Part shown: in pieces, positions 8,275 through 15,061 of the stretch | Layout: each line of letters opens with the position of its first letter | Position numbering within the stretch: position 1 is the stretch's first letter | From: Rhodothermaceae bacterium | Lineage (GTDB): Bacteria; Bacteroidota; Rhodothermia; Rhodothermales; Rubricoccaceae | NCBI GenBank assembly: GCA_013003465.1 | Contig: JABDIZ010000247.1 | Span: 1 to 21,761, forward strand | Length of the DNA: 21,761 nucleotides | Direction: 5' to 3' | Notes under the pieces: model-generated | Databases searched by the model: none | What the model saw: only the letters and a program-made list of their open reading frames with translations | Told to the model about the DNA's origin: nothing | Position numbers and translations under genes: made by a program

Positions 8275-9309
8275 TCAGAGTCGTACGCGGGAGCCTCCGG
8301 CATCGAGGGAGCGCCGCGCCGCTTCGAGCAGCCGGACGACGGCTAGCCCCCTGCGTCCATCGGTGCGAGGGGTACGGCCTTCGCGGATGCTCGCGAGGAA
8401 CTCCTCGCACTCCAGGCGGAGCGGCTCTGCCGCCTCCAGCTTCGGAATGACGATGTTGCCCGAGCGTACGCTGACGGCTCCAGCATAGCCGGTGTAGCCC
8501 TCCTCGCTGGTCACCTCGGCCCCTTTGTCGTAGAGACGCACCTGCTCGGCGGGTGCCATATCGTCCACGACGGCCATGCGGCGGCTCCCCACCACGGTCG
8601 TTTTGCGCACTTTGTGCGGGTCGAGCCAGGAGGTATGGAGGTGCGCCAGCGCGCCGTTCTCGAAGAAGACGGTCGCAAACACGACATCCTCGATGCCCGA
8701 TTGGAGGTACGCGTGGCCCTGCGCCGCCACGCCTACAGGAGGCGAGTCAATCATGGCGAGGGCCGCGGCGAGGTCATGCGGCGCGAGGCTCTCGAAGGCA
8801 TTCTCACGTTGACGCACGATGCCGAGGTTGACGCGGACGCTGTAGAGGTAGCGGATTTCGCCGAGGTCGCCTTCGTGGATGAGGCGTTCGATGTGGCGGT
8901 AGGCCGGATGGTAGCGCAGCAGGTGCCCCACCATGAGGCGCCGGTCGGCTTCGGCGGCGAGGGCGACGAGGCGCTCCGCCTGATCCGCTGTCTGCGTCAG
9001 CGGCTTCTCGACGAAGACGTGCTTGCCTGCGCGCAAGGCCGCCTCGGCCAGCGGGAAGTGCTGCGGCGTCTCGGTCGCGATGACGACGGCTTCGACGGTG
9101 TCGTCATCGAGTACGTCCTCGACGCGCCCCGTCGTCGGAGTACCCGAATGGTTCTGGGCGGCCTCGTTGCGAGCCGACTCGCGCGTGTCGCAGGCCCAGA
9201 TGAGTTCCGCGCCGGGGAGCGTGGCGAAATTGCGGAGCAGGTTGCGTCCCCAGTATCCGACGCCGATCTGAGCGAGACGAATGGGCTCGGTATAGACGAA
9301 GGAGGACAC
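8275..9309 (-). CDS. Gfo/Idh/MocA-family oxidoreductase, WbpB/WlbA-like sugar-nucleotide dehydrogenase
   Basis: A 344-residue dehydrogenase with an N-terminal Rossmann fold: GVGYWGRNLLRNF at 16-28, CDTRESA near 40-46, VVIATETPQHFPLAEAAL, and the family-typical EKPLT at 101-105. A His-Asp pair in LAPHDLAAAL near 178-179 fits the catalytic region. The GYWGxNLxRNF variant is common in proteins beside DegT aminotransferases and hexapeptide acetyltransferases, where WbpB/WlbA oxidises C3 of UDP-GlcNAcA before amination. The start is a GTG at 9309; no ATG occurs before the Rossmann motif. It is the last gene of the minus-strand operon, 29 bp after the aminotransferase. Substrate assignment rests on the neighbourhood. 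Confidence 0.88.
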   Translation of the reverse strand: MSSFVYTEPIRLAQIGVGYWGRNLLRNFATLPGAELIWACDTRESARNEAAQNHSGTPTTGRVEDVLDDDTVEAVVIATETPQHFPLAEAALRAGKHVFVEKPLTQTADQAERLVALAAEADRRLMVGHLLRYHPAYRHIERLIHEGDLGEIRYLYSVRVNLGIVRQRENAFESLAPHDLAAALAMIDSPPVGVAAQGHAYLQSGIEDVVFATVFFENGALAHLHTSWLDPHKVRKTTVVGSRRMAVVDDMAPAEQVRLYDKGAEVTSEEGYTGYAGAVSVRSGNIVIPKLEAAEPLRLECEEFLASIREGRTPRTDGRRGLAVVRLLEAARRSLDAGGSRVRL

Positions 9310-9338
9310 AGCGCAGGGGGTGGGTGAGAGCAGCCGCC

Positions 9339-10469
9339 CTACGCGGCGACGGGCGTGTACGTTTCGGCGAAGACGGCGATAGTCTCAGCGATGAAGCCGA
9401 TTTGATCCGCTGTTAACTCGGGATGCATCGGTAGCGAGAGGACTTCGCGTGCCGCACGCTCGGTTTCAGGTAGGCTCCCCTCGGCCATGTTCAGGGGCTC
9501 GAAGACGGGCAGCCGGTGGAGCGGGACGGGGTAGTAGACCATCGTCGGGATGCCCTGCGCCCTGAGGTGCGCCGCGAGCGCGTCGCGGGCATCGGCAGGG
9601 ACGCGGAGGGTGTACTGGTGGAAGACGTGGTCCGCATACGGCGCGCGGTACGGCTGGGTGACCCAGTCGAGGTCGGCGAAGTGGGCATCGTAGCGATCCG
9701 CAGTGTCTTGCCGCGCCGCGGTCCAGGCGTCGAGGTGCGGAAGCTTGACCGAGAGGATGGCCGCCTGGAGCGCATCCAGGCGGCTGTTGATGCCGATGTG
9801 GGTGTTGTGGTACTTGCGCTCCGAGCCGTGGTTGGCGAGGCGGCGGAGCGTGCCATCCATCGCCAGATTGGTGCTGAGGCAGGCGCCGCCATCGCCGTAG
9901 GCCCCGAGGTTTTTTGAAGGGTAGAACGAGAGGCAGCCCGCGTCGCCCATTAGCCCGACACGCCGACCCTTGTAGCGCGCCCCGACAGCCTGGGCCGCGT
10001 CCTCGATCACGGCGAGGTCGTGCCGCTCGGCAATTTCCAGAATCAGGTCCATGTCGGCGGATTGTCCGAAGAGGTGGACCGGCACGATGGCTCTGGTTCG
10101 TGGCGTAATCGCCGCTTCAATCAGCGTGGGGTCGAGATTGAAGGTGCGCGGGTCGATGTCCACGAACACGGGCGTTGCGCCGAGCAACGCCGCGGCCTCG
10201 GCCGTGGCGAAGAAGGTGAAGGCGGGCATGATGACATCATCGCCTGGCCCGATGCCTGCGGCCATGTAGGCCAGCTGCAGCGCATCCGTGCCGTTGCCCA
10301 CGCCGAGCACGTGCGCGCCCCCGTAGTAGGCCCCCAACTGTTCCTCGAAGCGCTGGACAAAGGGACCGCGTACGAAAGCGCCCGAGCTAAGCACTTCCGC
10401 GATGGCCGCATCGAGGTCGTCACGGAGGGCAGCGACCTGCGCGCGCAGATCCACCATCTGAATGTTCAT
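9339..10469 (-). CDS. DegT/DnrJ/EryC1-family PLP-dependent sugar aminotransferase (WbpE-like)
   Basis: A 376-residue fold-type I aminotransferase. Visible: VGNGTDALQLAY at 57-68 (phosphate cup), MPAFTFFATAEA at 81-92, VIEDAAQAVGA at 154-164 with the PLP-ring Asp, and the Schiff-base Lys186 in SFYPSKNLGAYGDGGA. WbpE-type enzymes transfer an amino group from glutamate to the C3 keto sugar made by the neighbouring dehydrogenase. The start at 10469 (MNIQMVDLRAQ) matches family N-termini; the frame runs open to 10514 but the extra residues have no family resemblance. It is 72 bp after the GNAT gene and 29 bp before the dehydrogenase, all on the minus strand. Confidence 0.92.
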   Translation of the reverse strand: MNIQMVDLRAQVAALRDDLDAAIAEVLSSGAFVRGPFVQRFEEQLGAYYGGAHVLGVGNGTDALQLAYMAAGIGPGDDVIMPAFTFFATAEAAALLGATPVFVDIDPRTFNLDPTLIEAAITPRTRAIVPVHLFGQSADMDLILEIAERHDLAVIEDAAQAVGARYKGRRVGLMGDAGCLSFYPSKNLGAYGDGGACLSTNLAMDGTLRRLANHGSERKYHNTHIGINSRLDALQAAILSVKLPHLDAWTAARQDTADRYDAHFADLDWVTQPYRAPYADHVFHQYTLRVPADARDALAAHLRAQGIPTMVYYPVPLHRLPVFEPLNMAEGSLPETERAAREVLSLPMHPELTADQIGFIAETIAVFAETYTPVAA

Positions 10470-10541
10470 GATCCCAGGAAAAGTCGATTCGGGCCGAAGG
10501 TACGGCGGTTCCACGCTGCTCGAGGGATCCCCACAGGGGCT

Positions 10542-11129
10542 TCACGTGCGCAGCAGCGCCGTGCCCTCGGCCAGTGCCGTCTCCATTTCCGCCGCGTCTA
10601 GCTTCGTGAGGGAGGTCGGAGGCGCAGGGTCCGGGTCGAGCGGATTGATGCGGCGGTGCCACCAGCCTGTGTCGCGCCAGGCGTGAGTCTTGAAGCCAAT
10701 CTGGCGGTAGTGAGCAGTCTGCTGGAAGCCTAGCGCTTCGTGCAGCGCGACGCTCGCCTCGTTGGGCAGGGCAATGCCTGCATAGACGTTCACGAAGCCC
10801 TGCGCGGCCAGCAGCGCGAACAGTGCCGTGTACAGCGCCCGCGCGATGCCCTGCCGATGCGCCTCGGGATGCACGTAGACCGAGACTTCAGTGGCCCACC
10901 GGTAGCCTGCGCGGCTGCGGTGCGGCCCGGCGTAGGCGTACCCGAGGATCTGGTCGCCCTCGGTGCAGACGAGCCAGGGGAAGTGGGCGAGCGTCTGCTC
11001 GATCTGCCCTTCTATTTCCTCTACCGTCGGAGGCTCGACGGCGAAGGAGGCGTAGGATGCCTGAACGACGGGGCCGTAGATAGCGAGCATGCCGGGCGCG
11101 TCGGCTCGGGTGGCGAGGCGAAGAATCAT
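10542..11129 (-). CDS. GNAT-family N-acetyltransferase (phosphinothricin acetyltransferase/MnaT-like)
   Basis: A 195-residue single-domain GNAT protein. The acetyl-CoA binding core is EVSVYVHPEAHRQGIARAL at 81-99 (the R/QxxGxA pyrophosphate loop), followed by VYAGIALPNEASVALHEALGF at about 115-135 and the YRQIGFKTHAWRDTGWWHR end that is typical of the PAT/YncA subfamily. Those enzymes acetylate small amines such as methionine sulfoximine. Here it sits inside a sugar operon, so a glycan-related amine is possible, but nothing in the sequence proves it. Its start overlaps the stop of the hexapeptide acetyltransferase by 4 bp (ATGA), showing tight coupling. The tail after about residue 165 is not part of the usual domain. 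Confidence 0.85.
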   Translation of the reverse strand: MILRLATRADAPGMLAIYGPVVQASYASFAVEPPTVEEIEGQIEQTLAHFPWLVCTEGDQILGYAYAGPHRSRAGYRWATEVSVYVHPEAHRQGIARALYTALFALLAAQGFVNVYAGIALPNEASVALHEALGFQQTAHYRQIGFKTHAWRDTGWWHRRINPLDPDPAPPTSLTKLDAAEMETALAEGTALLRT

Positions 11130-11908
11130 GGAGCGGGGTGCGGGTCGTCGTCGGGCGCGAGCAACTGATCTGGAGGGACAGGCCGGATGGGGCGGGCGGG
11201 CAGGCCGAGGTGGACCTGGCCCGCGGTAGCGTTGCGTGTGAGTACGGCCCCGGCCGCGACGACGGCTTCTTTGGGGACCTCCTTGCCGGGTAGGAGCACG
11301 GCCCCGACGCCCAGCCGCGCGCCGCGTCGCACAACGGGGCCGCCAAAGTGTTGCTTGCGCTCTTCGGTGCGGCCCATGAAGTTGTCGTTGCTCGTCAGCA
11401 CGCCCGGTGCGACGAACACATCGTCTTCCATCGTGGTGTAGGCACAGAGGTAGGCGTTCGTCTCCAGCTTGCAGCGCGCGCCTACCGTGCAGTCGTTCTC
11501 AATCGCCACGCCGCGCCCTACGATGGTCTCCGCGCCGACCGTCACGCGCTCGCGGATCGTCGCGTAGTCGGCCACAAGCACACGCGGCCCAACGCCGCAT
11601 CCGGCATAGAGCACCACACCCGTTCCAATCAGCGCGTTCTCGCCGACCTCAGCCGGAGGCGGCGCTTCCCCGCTCGTGGTGGCGCTACGCGTCGCTCGCA
11701 TCGGTTGCTTGCCGATCACCGCATGGTCGTCCACCCGAACGTTCGCTCCAAGCTGCGTGCCGGCATGAAGCACGACGTGATGCCCGAGGATTGTGTGCTC
11801 GCCCACCACCACATCGGCCCCGATGACGCAGAAGTGTCCCACCGTGACGCCCTCGCCGAGTTGAACCGACGGGTGAATCTGTGCGGTGGAGGCCGTGGAG
11901 GCGGGCAT
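11126..11908 (-). CDS. Left-handed beta-helix (hexapeptide repeat) N-acetyltransferase, WbpD/WlbB-like
   Basis: A 260-residue protein made almost wholly of hexapeptide turns (IHPSVQLGEGVTVGHFCVIGADVV and onward), the LbH fold of trimeric acyl-CoA transferases. The catalytic/loop region VAPGVLTSNDNFMGRTEERKQ followed by RLGVGAVLLPG matches the WbpD/WlbB and sugar N-acetyltransferase branch, which acetylates the 3-amino group made by the DegT enzyme. Start: the frame is open back to 12130, but the residues before the ATG at 11908 are not hexapeptide-like and would run antisense through the small gene at 11973 and the edge of the hairpin. First gene of the operon. A weak promoter-like TACCTTTC lies on the minus strand at 11950-11943, with no clear -33 box. 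Confidence 0.88.
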   Translation of the reverse strand: MPASTASTAQIHPSVQLGEGVTVGHFCVIGADVVVGEHTILGHHVVLHAGTQLGANVRVDDHAVIGKQPMRATRSATTSGEAPPPAEVGENALIGTGVVLYAGCGVGPRVLVADYATIRERVTVGAETIVGRGVAIENDCTVGARCKLETNAYLCAYTTMEDDVFVAPGVLTSNDNFMGRTEERKQHFGGPVVRRGARLGVGAVLLPGKEVPKEAVVAAGAVLTRNATAGQVHLGLPARPIRPVPPDQLLAPDDDPHPAP

Positions 11909-11972
11909 GCGGGATCGGAGCGGGCGGAGCGGCGTACGGAATGAAAGGTACCCTAACCCACCGCCCCCTCGC

Positions 11973-12110
11973 ATGTTGTCTCTCCTCCTTCTCCTCGGCC
12001 CCGAGCACGCGCACGGCACGGGCGTGGAATGGATGCCCGTCGCCAGCGTGGTGCTCGGCATCGTTGCCCTCATCGCCATCATCTGGCTGGGTAGCCGTAA
12101 CACGGTCTGA
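11973..12110 (+). CDS. Small single-span membrane protein, 45 residues, unknown function
   Basis: Not recognised as a named family. A 45-residue frame (MLSLLLLLGPEHAHGTG at the start) carries a short Leu-rich N-terminus, a polar stretch with two His near 12 and 14, and a strong transmembrane segment at about 22-39 (VASVVLGIVALIAIIWLG), ending in a short basic SRNTV tail. G/C dominates third codon positions, as in neighbouring genes. It is divergent from the acetyltransferase gene (64 bp between starts) and convergent with the TPR gene, with a hairpin just after its stop codon. It has no visible Shine-Dalgarno, but that is usual here. The frame is open upstream to 11886, but those residues lack sense. 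Short length is the main doubt. Confidence 0.5.
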   Translation: MLSLLLLLGPEHAHGTGVEWMPVASVVLGIVALIAIIWLGSRNTV

Positions 12111-12131
12111 TCCAGCGTCCCGAAACGCAAA

Positions 12132-12161
12132 CCGCCGCACCGAATTCAATCGGCGCGGCGG
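12132..12161. terminator. Bidirectional terminator hairpin between convergent genes
   Basis: CCGCCGC (12132-12138) pairs with GCGGCGG (12155-12161), and CCGA (12140-12143) with TCGG (12150-12153), around a 6-nt ATTCAA loop, with a single A/C mismatch. It lies 21 bp after the small plus-strand gene and 25 bp after the TPR gene's stop on the minus strand. On the minus strand the hairpin is followed by TTTGCGTTT, a modest T-tract, so it terminates best in that direction. Confidence 0.65.
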
Positions 12162-12186
12162 CGACAGGGGAAGGAAGGGGAGGGGC

Positions 12187-12942
12187 TCAGCCGCCTTCCG
12201 ACGCTTCCATCGTGTCGAGCTCGCGGAGGTAGTGCTCGGCCCAGCTTCCCCAGGAGCCACTCTTGGCTTCCTCGAAGGCGGTCCGCGCACCCGCGATGTC
12301 GCCCGTCTCCTTACGGGCGAGGCCGAGTTCGATGTAGTAGGGCGAGAGGTCGCCGCCCTCGTTGGCACCGACCGCCTGCTCGGCATAGCGGGCCGCATCT
12401 TCGTGCTGATCGAGCGCGTTATAGACGCGGGCGAACTGGTACGGAAGCTGGCCGCTGTCCACGCCGCCCGCTTCCGCCTGCTCCAGCAACGGCAGCGCCG
12501 ATTCGGCGGTTTCAGCGGGGAGCGGATTCGCTTGCAGCATAGCGGTGGCGTTGCGGAAAGCAATCGTCCCGAGGGCACGCCGTGCCGCCGTGCCGGTCTC
12601 GGCGTCCTCCGCGGCGTCCGCGAGTTCAATGGCTTGCGCGAAGGCAGCCGTGGCCTCCTCCTCACGGTCGAGCTGTACGAGGGCGAGGGCGCGGCCGTAC
12701 GCGTTGCGGGTGCTGGTGGGGTCGAGTTCGAGGCCGCCCTCGAACTTGGCGAGGGCGCCTTCGAAGTCCTCGGTCCGGAGCAGCTCGTTGCCTTCGTTGA
12801 AAAGGCGCCGCGCATCATTCTCCGGTGTACGAATCACAATCGTGTCGGGCACAGCCGGCGTGTCCTGGGCGCGCGCGGGCGCAAGGGCCAGAACGAGGGC
12901 GAGCAGGGTGAGTAGGGGGGCGAAGCGGGGAATGCGGTGCAT
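12187..12942 (-). CDS. Secreted tetratricopeptide-repeat (TPR) protein
   Basis: A 251-residue protein with a clear Sec signal peptide: MHRIPR, a Leu/Ala-rich core, and APARA before QDT, with cleavage predicted after residue 25. The mature part is helical and carries TPR-like units, for example ARRLFNEGNELLRTEDFEGALAKF, then NAYGRALALVQLDREEEATAAFAQAI, and near the end YYIELGLARKETGDIAGARTAFEEA. It should be periplasmic or surface exposed and act as a protein-binding scaffold; no partner can be named. The ATG at 12942 begins the signal peptide; the longer open frame to 13038 has no support. It is convergent with the small membrane protein gene. Confidence 0.85.
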   Translation of the reverse strand: MHRIPRFAPLLTLLALVLALAPARAQDTPAVPDTIVIRTPENDARRLFNEGNELLRTEDFEGALAKFEGGLELDPTSTRNAYGRALALVQLDREEEATAAFAQAIELADAAEDAETGTAARRALGTIAFRNATAMLQANPLPAETAESALPLLEQAEAGGVDSGQLPYQFARVYNALDQHEDAARYAEQAVGANEGGDLSPYYIELGLARKETGDIAGARTAFEEAKSGSWGSWAEHYLRELDTMEASEGG

Positions 12943-12944
12943 GG

Positions 12945-12950
12945 CCTCCT
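12945..12950 (-). promoter_or_regulatory. Shine-Dalgarno AGGAGG of the TPR gene
   Basis: The minus strand reads CAGGAGGCCATG: a full AGGAGG with only 2 nt before the ATG. It supports the start at 12942. Most other genes here lack such a site, and a 2-nt spacer is shorter than the usual 5-9 nt, so the match could partly be chance. Confidence 0.4.
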
Positions 12951-13034
12951 GAGTCGTCGGTTTGTGAAAAAGTTGTGGTGGGGACGGGTGTGGCGCCGCC
13001 AGCAGAACGTCCGGGGGAATCGCCCAACAGGATT

Positions 13035-13047
13035 GCATAGACTATGC
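13035..13047. repeat. 13-bp palindrome, possible operator upstream of the TPR gene
   Basis: GCATAG A CTATGC is a perfect inverted repeat with a one-base centre. It is about 93 bp upstream of the TPR gene start in the 222-bp gap 12943-13164, which otherwise holds no gene. A dimeric regulator site is possible; nothing in the sequence identifies the regulator. Confidence 0.3.
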
Positions 13048-13164
13048 CGGGCGTAAAATCGCCACGTGAGCGGACGCTAGGCCTGCTTCCTGTGTAGCCG
13101 CGTAGACGGCGGCGTACGGTGGGTTAGCCGCTTAAAATACGGAGAGGCCACCAGGATCCAGAGG

Positions 13165-13896
13165 TCAGAAATTCGGGGCCACCCCCACCTCTTTGCAGAA
13201 GTCCTCGATGATGGCGATGGCCTCGTTGGGGTCATCCGTGAGGTGGAACAGATCGAGGTCGGGATCGGAGATGTTGCCTTCGACGAGCATGGTTTGCTTC
13301 AGCCACTCCACGAGCGGGGACCAGAAGGTGCGGCCCATCAGAATCACGGGGAAGCGCGTCGTCTTATGCGTCTGGATGAGCGTGAGCGACTCGAACAGTT
13401 CGTCCATTGTCCCGAAGCCGCCGGGCAGCACGATGAAGCCCTGTGCGTACTTGACGAACATCGTCTTGCGCGCAAAGAAGAAGTCGAAGTTGAGCAGCTT
13501 GTCGGGGTCTACGTAGGGATTGGCCGACTGCTCATGTGGCAGCGTGATGTTGAGGCCCACGGAGGCGCCACCGGCATCCTGGGCGCCCTTGTTGGCCGCT
13601 TCCATGATGCCGGGCCCGCCGCCCGTGATCACCGCGAACCCATGCTCGACCAGTTTCCGCCCGACCGTGACGCCCATGTCATAGTAGGGCGTTCCGGGCT
13701 GCGTGCGAGCGGAGCCGAAGACGGAGACGCTGGGGCCACACTGCGCGAGGCGCTCGAAGCCCTCCACGAACTCGGACATGATGCGAAACACGCGCCACGT
13801 GTCCTTCATGCGGGCCATGTTCCACTCCGCCATCTCACGCGGCGTCATCTTCTTACCGGCCTCAAAGGGTGTGTCCTGATGGTTGGTGGTCTGCAT
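13165..13896 (-). CDS. LOG-family protein (TIGR00730-type Rossmann fold, possible nucleotide 5'-monophosphate phosphoribohydrolase)
   Basis: A 243-residue cytoplasmic protein. The LOG signatures are complete: GSARTQPGTPYYDMG near 61-75, TGGGPGIMEAANKGA at 91-105, FFARKTMFVKYAQGF at 140-154 with the Arg-Lys pair, and PGGFGTMDELFE at 158-169 (PGGxGTxxE). Family members release free base from nucleoside 5'-monophosphates (cytokinin activation in plants; PpnN and YgdH-like in bacteria). The physiological role here is unknown. The ATG at 13896 is chosen because the longer frame to 14010 would have to translate through the terminator hairpin at 13923-13949. No terminator with a T-run follows the stop codon. 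Confidence 0.92.
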   Translation of the reverse strand: MQTTNHQDTPFEAGKKMTPREMAEWNMARMKDTWRVFRIMSEFVEGFERLAQCGPSVSVFGSARTQPGTPYYDMGVTVGRKLVEHGFAVITGGGPGIMEAANKGAQDAGGASVGLNITLPHEQSANPYVDPDKLLNFDFFFARKTMFVKYAQGFIVLPGGFGTMDELFESLTLIQTHKTTRFPVILMGRTFWSPLVEWLKQTMLVEGNISDPDLDLFHLTDDPNEAIAIIEDFCKEVGVAPNF

Positions 13897-13915
13897 AGGG
13901 AAGAGAAGACGGGTC

Positions 13916-13949
13916 AAAAAAAGCTCCCGGCCTGCGAAAGGCCGGGAGC
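13916..13949 (-). terminator. Strong intrinsic terminator after the OmpA-like gene, 19 nt upstream of the LOG start
   Basis: Perfect 11-bp stem: GCTCCCGGCCT at 13923-13933 and AGGCCGGGAGC at 13939-13949, 5-nt loop, immediately followed on the minus strand by seven T residues (A-run 13916-13922 on plus). It lies 60 bp past the stop codon of the OmpA-like gene. Since the LOG gene begins only 19 nt later, it could instead act as a read-through or attenuation element of a shared transcript. Confidence 0.92.
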
Positions 13950-14009
13950 CGGAAAGATATCGGCGTGCGCCGATCGGGTGTGTCACGCAGGGGTGAAGCA
14001 CCCGGGGCA

Positions 14010-14714
14010 TTAGCCGCCGTACTCGTTCTGCATCTCCTGCTGGTACGCCTCGCTCGCGTAGATCGCGATCTCGACGCGCCGGTTCTGCTGGCGACCGTAC
14101 TCGGTGTCGTTCGACGCGACTGGATCGCTCTCGCCCATGCCGACGGTGCGGAGGCGGTAGCCGTCGATGCCGAGCGACTGGAGGTAGCTCGACACGGCCG
14201 ACGCGCGGCGCTCCGAGAGGCTCTGGTTGTAGTCCTCCGGGCCGTCTGCCGAAGCATGCCCGACGATCACGGCGTCGTGGCCGGGATAGTTGCGCAGGCT
14301 GGAGGCCAGGTCCGCGAGGTCCGCGCGGGCCTGCGACTTCAGCGTAGAGCTGTTGAGGTCGAACAGGATCGCGTTGTCGAACGTGATGGCGATGCCTTCG
14401 GCGCCCGTTTCGGGGTCGGACACGCGTTCGACGGTGGCATTTTCGAGCTCTTCATCGAGCTCTTCGGCCTGCTGGTCCATCTGGCGTCCGATGATGGCTC
14501 CGGCAGTACCACCGACGGCAGCACCGATGATGGCGCCCTTCGCCGTGGAACCCGTCGCGCGGCCAATCACGCCGCCGACGACGGCACCGGCACCGGCGCC
14601 GATCCCGGCACCGCGCGCGGTGTTGCTCATGTTCTGGCAGCCTGTCTGACCAAGGCTGACGAGGAGAAGGAAGGCCAGGGGGACGACGGCCAAGCGGAAG
14701 CGATAGGTATTCAT
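14010..14714 (-). CDS. OmpA-family outer-membrane lipoprotein with N-terminal glycine zipper
   Basis: A 234-residue envelope protein. Residues 1-25 are a signal sequence ending at Cys26 in LGQTGC, a relaxed lipobox (Gln at -3 is unusual). Residues about 33-77 are a glycine-zipper segment (repeats such as GAGIGAGAGAVVGGVIG and GAIIGAAVGGTAGAIIG). A short acidic linker follows, then an OmpA C-terminal peptidoglycan-binding domain at about 107-218: ITFDNAILFDLNSSTL, VGHASADGPEDYNQSLSERRASAVSSYL and NRRVEI near 211-216. This order matches YiaD/Pal-like lipoproteins that tie the outer membrane to peptidoglycan. The usual Asp of GHTD is replaced (GHAS), a variation within the family. The stop codon is 14010-14012, followed by a strong terminator. 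Confidence 0.92.
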   Translation of the reverse strand: MNTYRFRLAVVPLAFLLLVSLGQTGCQNMSNTARGAGIGAGAGAVVGGVIGRATGSTAKGAIIGAAVGGTAGAIIGRQMDQQAEELDEELENATVERVSDPETGAEGIAITFDNAILFDLNSSTLKSQARADLADLASSLRNYPGHDAVIVGHASADGPEDYNQSLSERRASAVSSYLQSLGIDGYRLRTVGMGESDPVASNDTEYGRQQNRRVEIAIYASEAYQQEMQNEYGG

Positions 14715-15061
14715 GGCAAAGGGGGTGCGGTGGATGACGAGAAGAGGGAGGCGCAGCAGAGGGCCGACGCGTCCGTTGAACGGGACAAGGACAAAGTCAA
14801 GTTCCGTTCCAGCGCTGATAAAACGCCCAACCTGGCTGATTTTATGCTGAGGAATGCCCTGGAAGCTGGACAGCGACCGTAGGCACCTGGAACAGGATAC
14901 GGCGTGGGGAAAGCCGTCGCTGGAGCAGGAGAGGTAACGCTGTAGGAATGGGCTGCGAGATGCGTGTCAGCCCTCAGTGAAGCTCCTGTGTGCTAGCGCC
15001 TCAAGCCGCCCGGCGTGCGTATCCTCCGAGCGTCTGCTGACCGTTTTCACCTCTCTGCCTC
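14715..15061. other. 347-bp divergent intergenic region with an inverted repeat
   Basis: Separates the OmpA-like gene (minus) from the sugar nucleotidyltransferase (plus), so it should hold both promoters. I see no convincing gene; short open frames across it lack family resemblance. The main structure is ATAAAA at 14818-14823 and TTTTAT at 14840-14845, an inverted repeat with a 16-nt spacer; both arms are flanked by CAGC or its complement GCTG (the left one offset by 4 bases). It is also the most AT-rich spot of the gap. On the minus strand TGACTTTG (14799-14792) resembles a -7 box but has no well-placed -33 partner. Confidence 0.4.

Noticed and set aside
11909..12130. N-terminal extension of the hexapeptide acetyltransferase to 12130
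   Set aside because: The extra residues have no hexapeptide pattern and lie opposite the small membrane gene; ATG at 11908 fits the fold.
13094..13116. GCCGC/GCGGC stem-loop after the LOG gene
   Set aside because: Only about 5-8 pairs with a bulge and no T-run on either strand; expected by chance at this GC content.
13897..14010. N-terminal extension of the LOG protein to 14010
   Set aside because: It would translate through a perfect terminator hairpin and T-run and adds no family-like residues.
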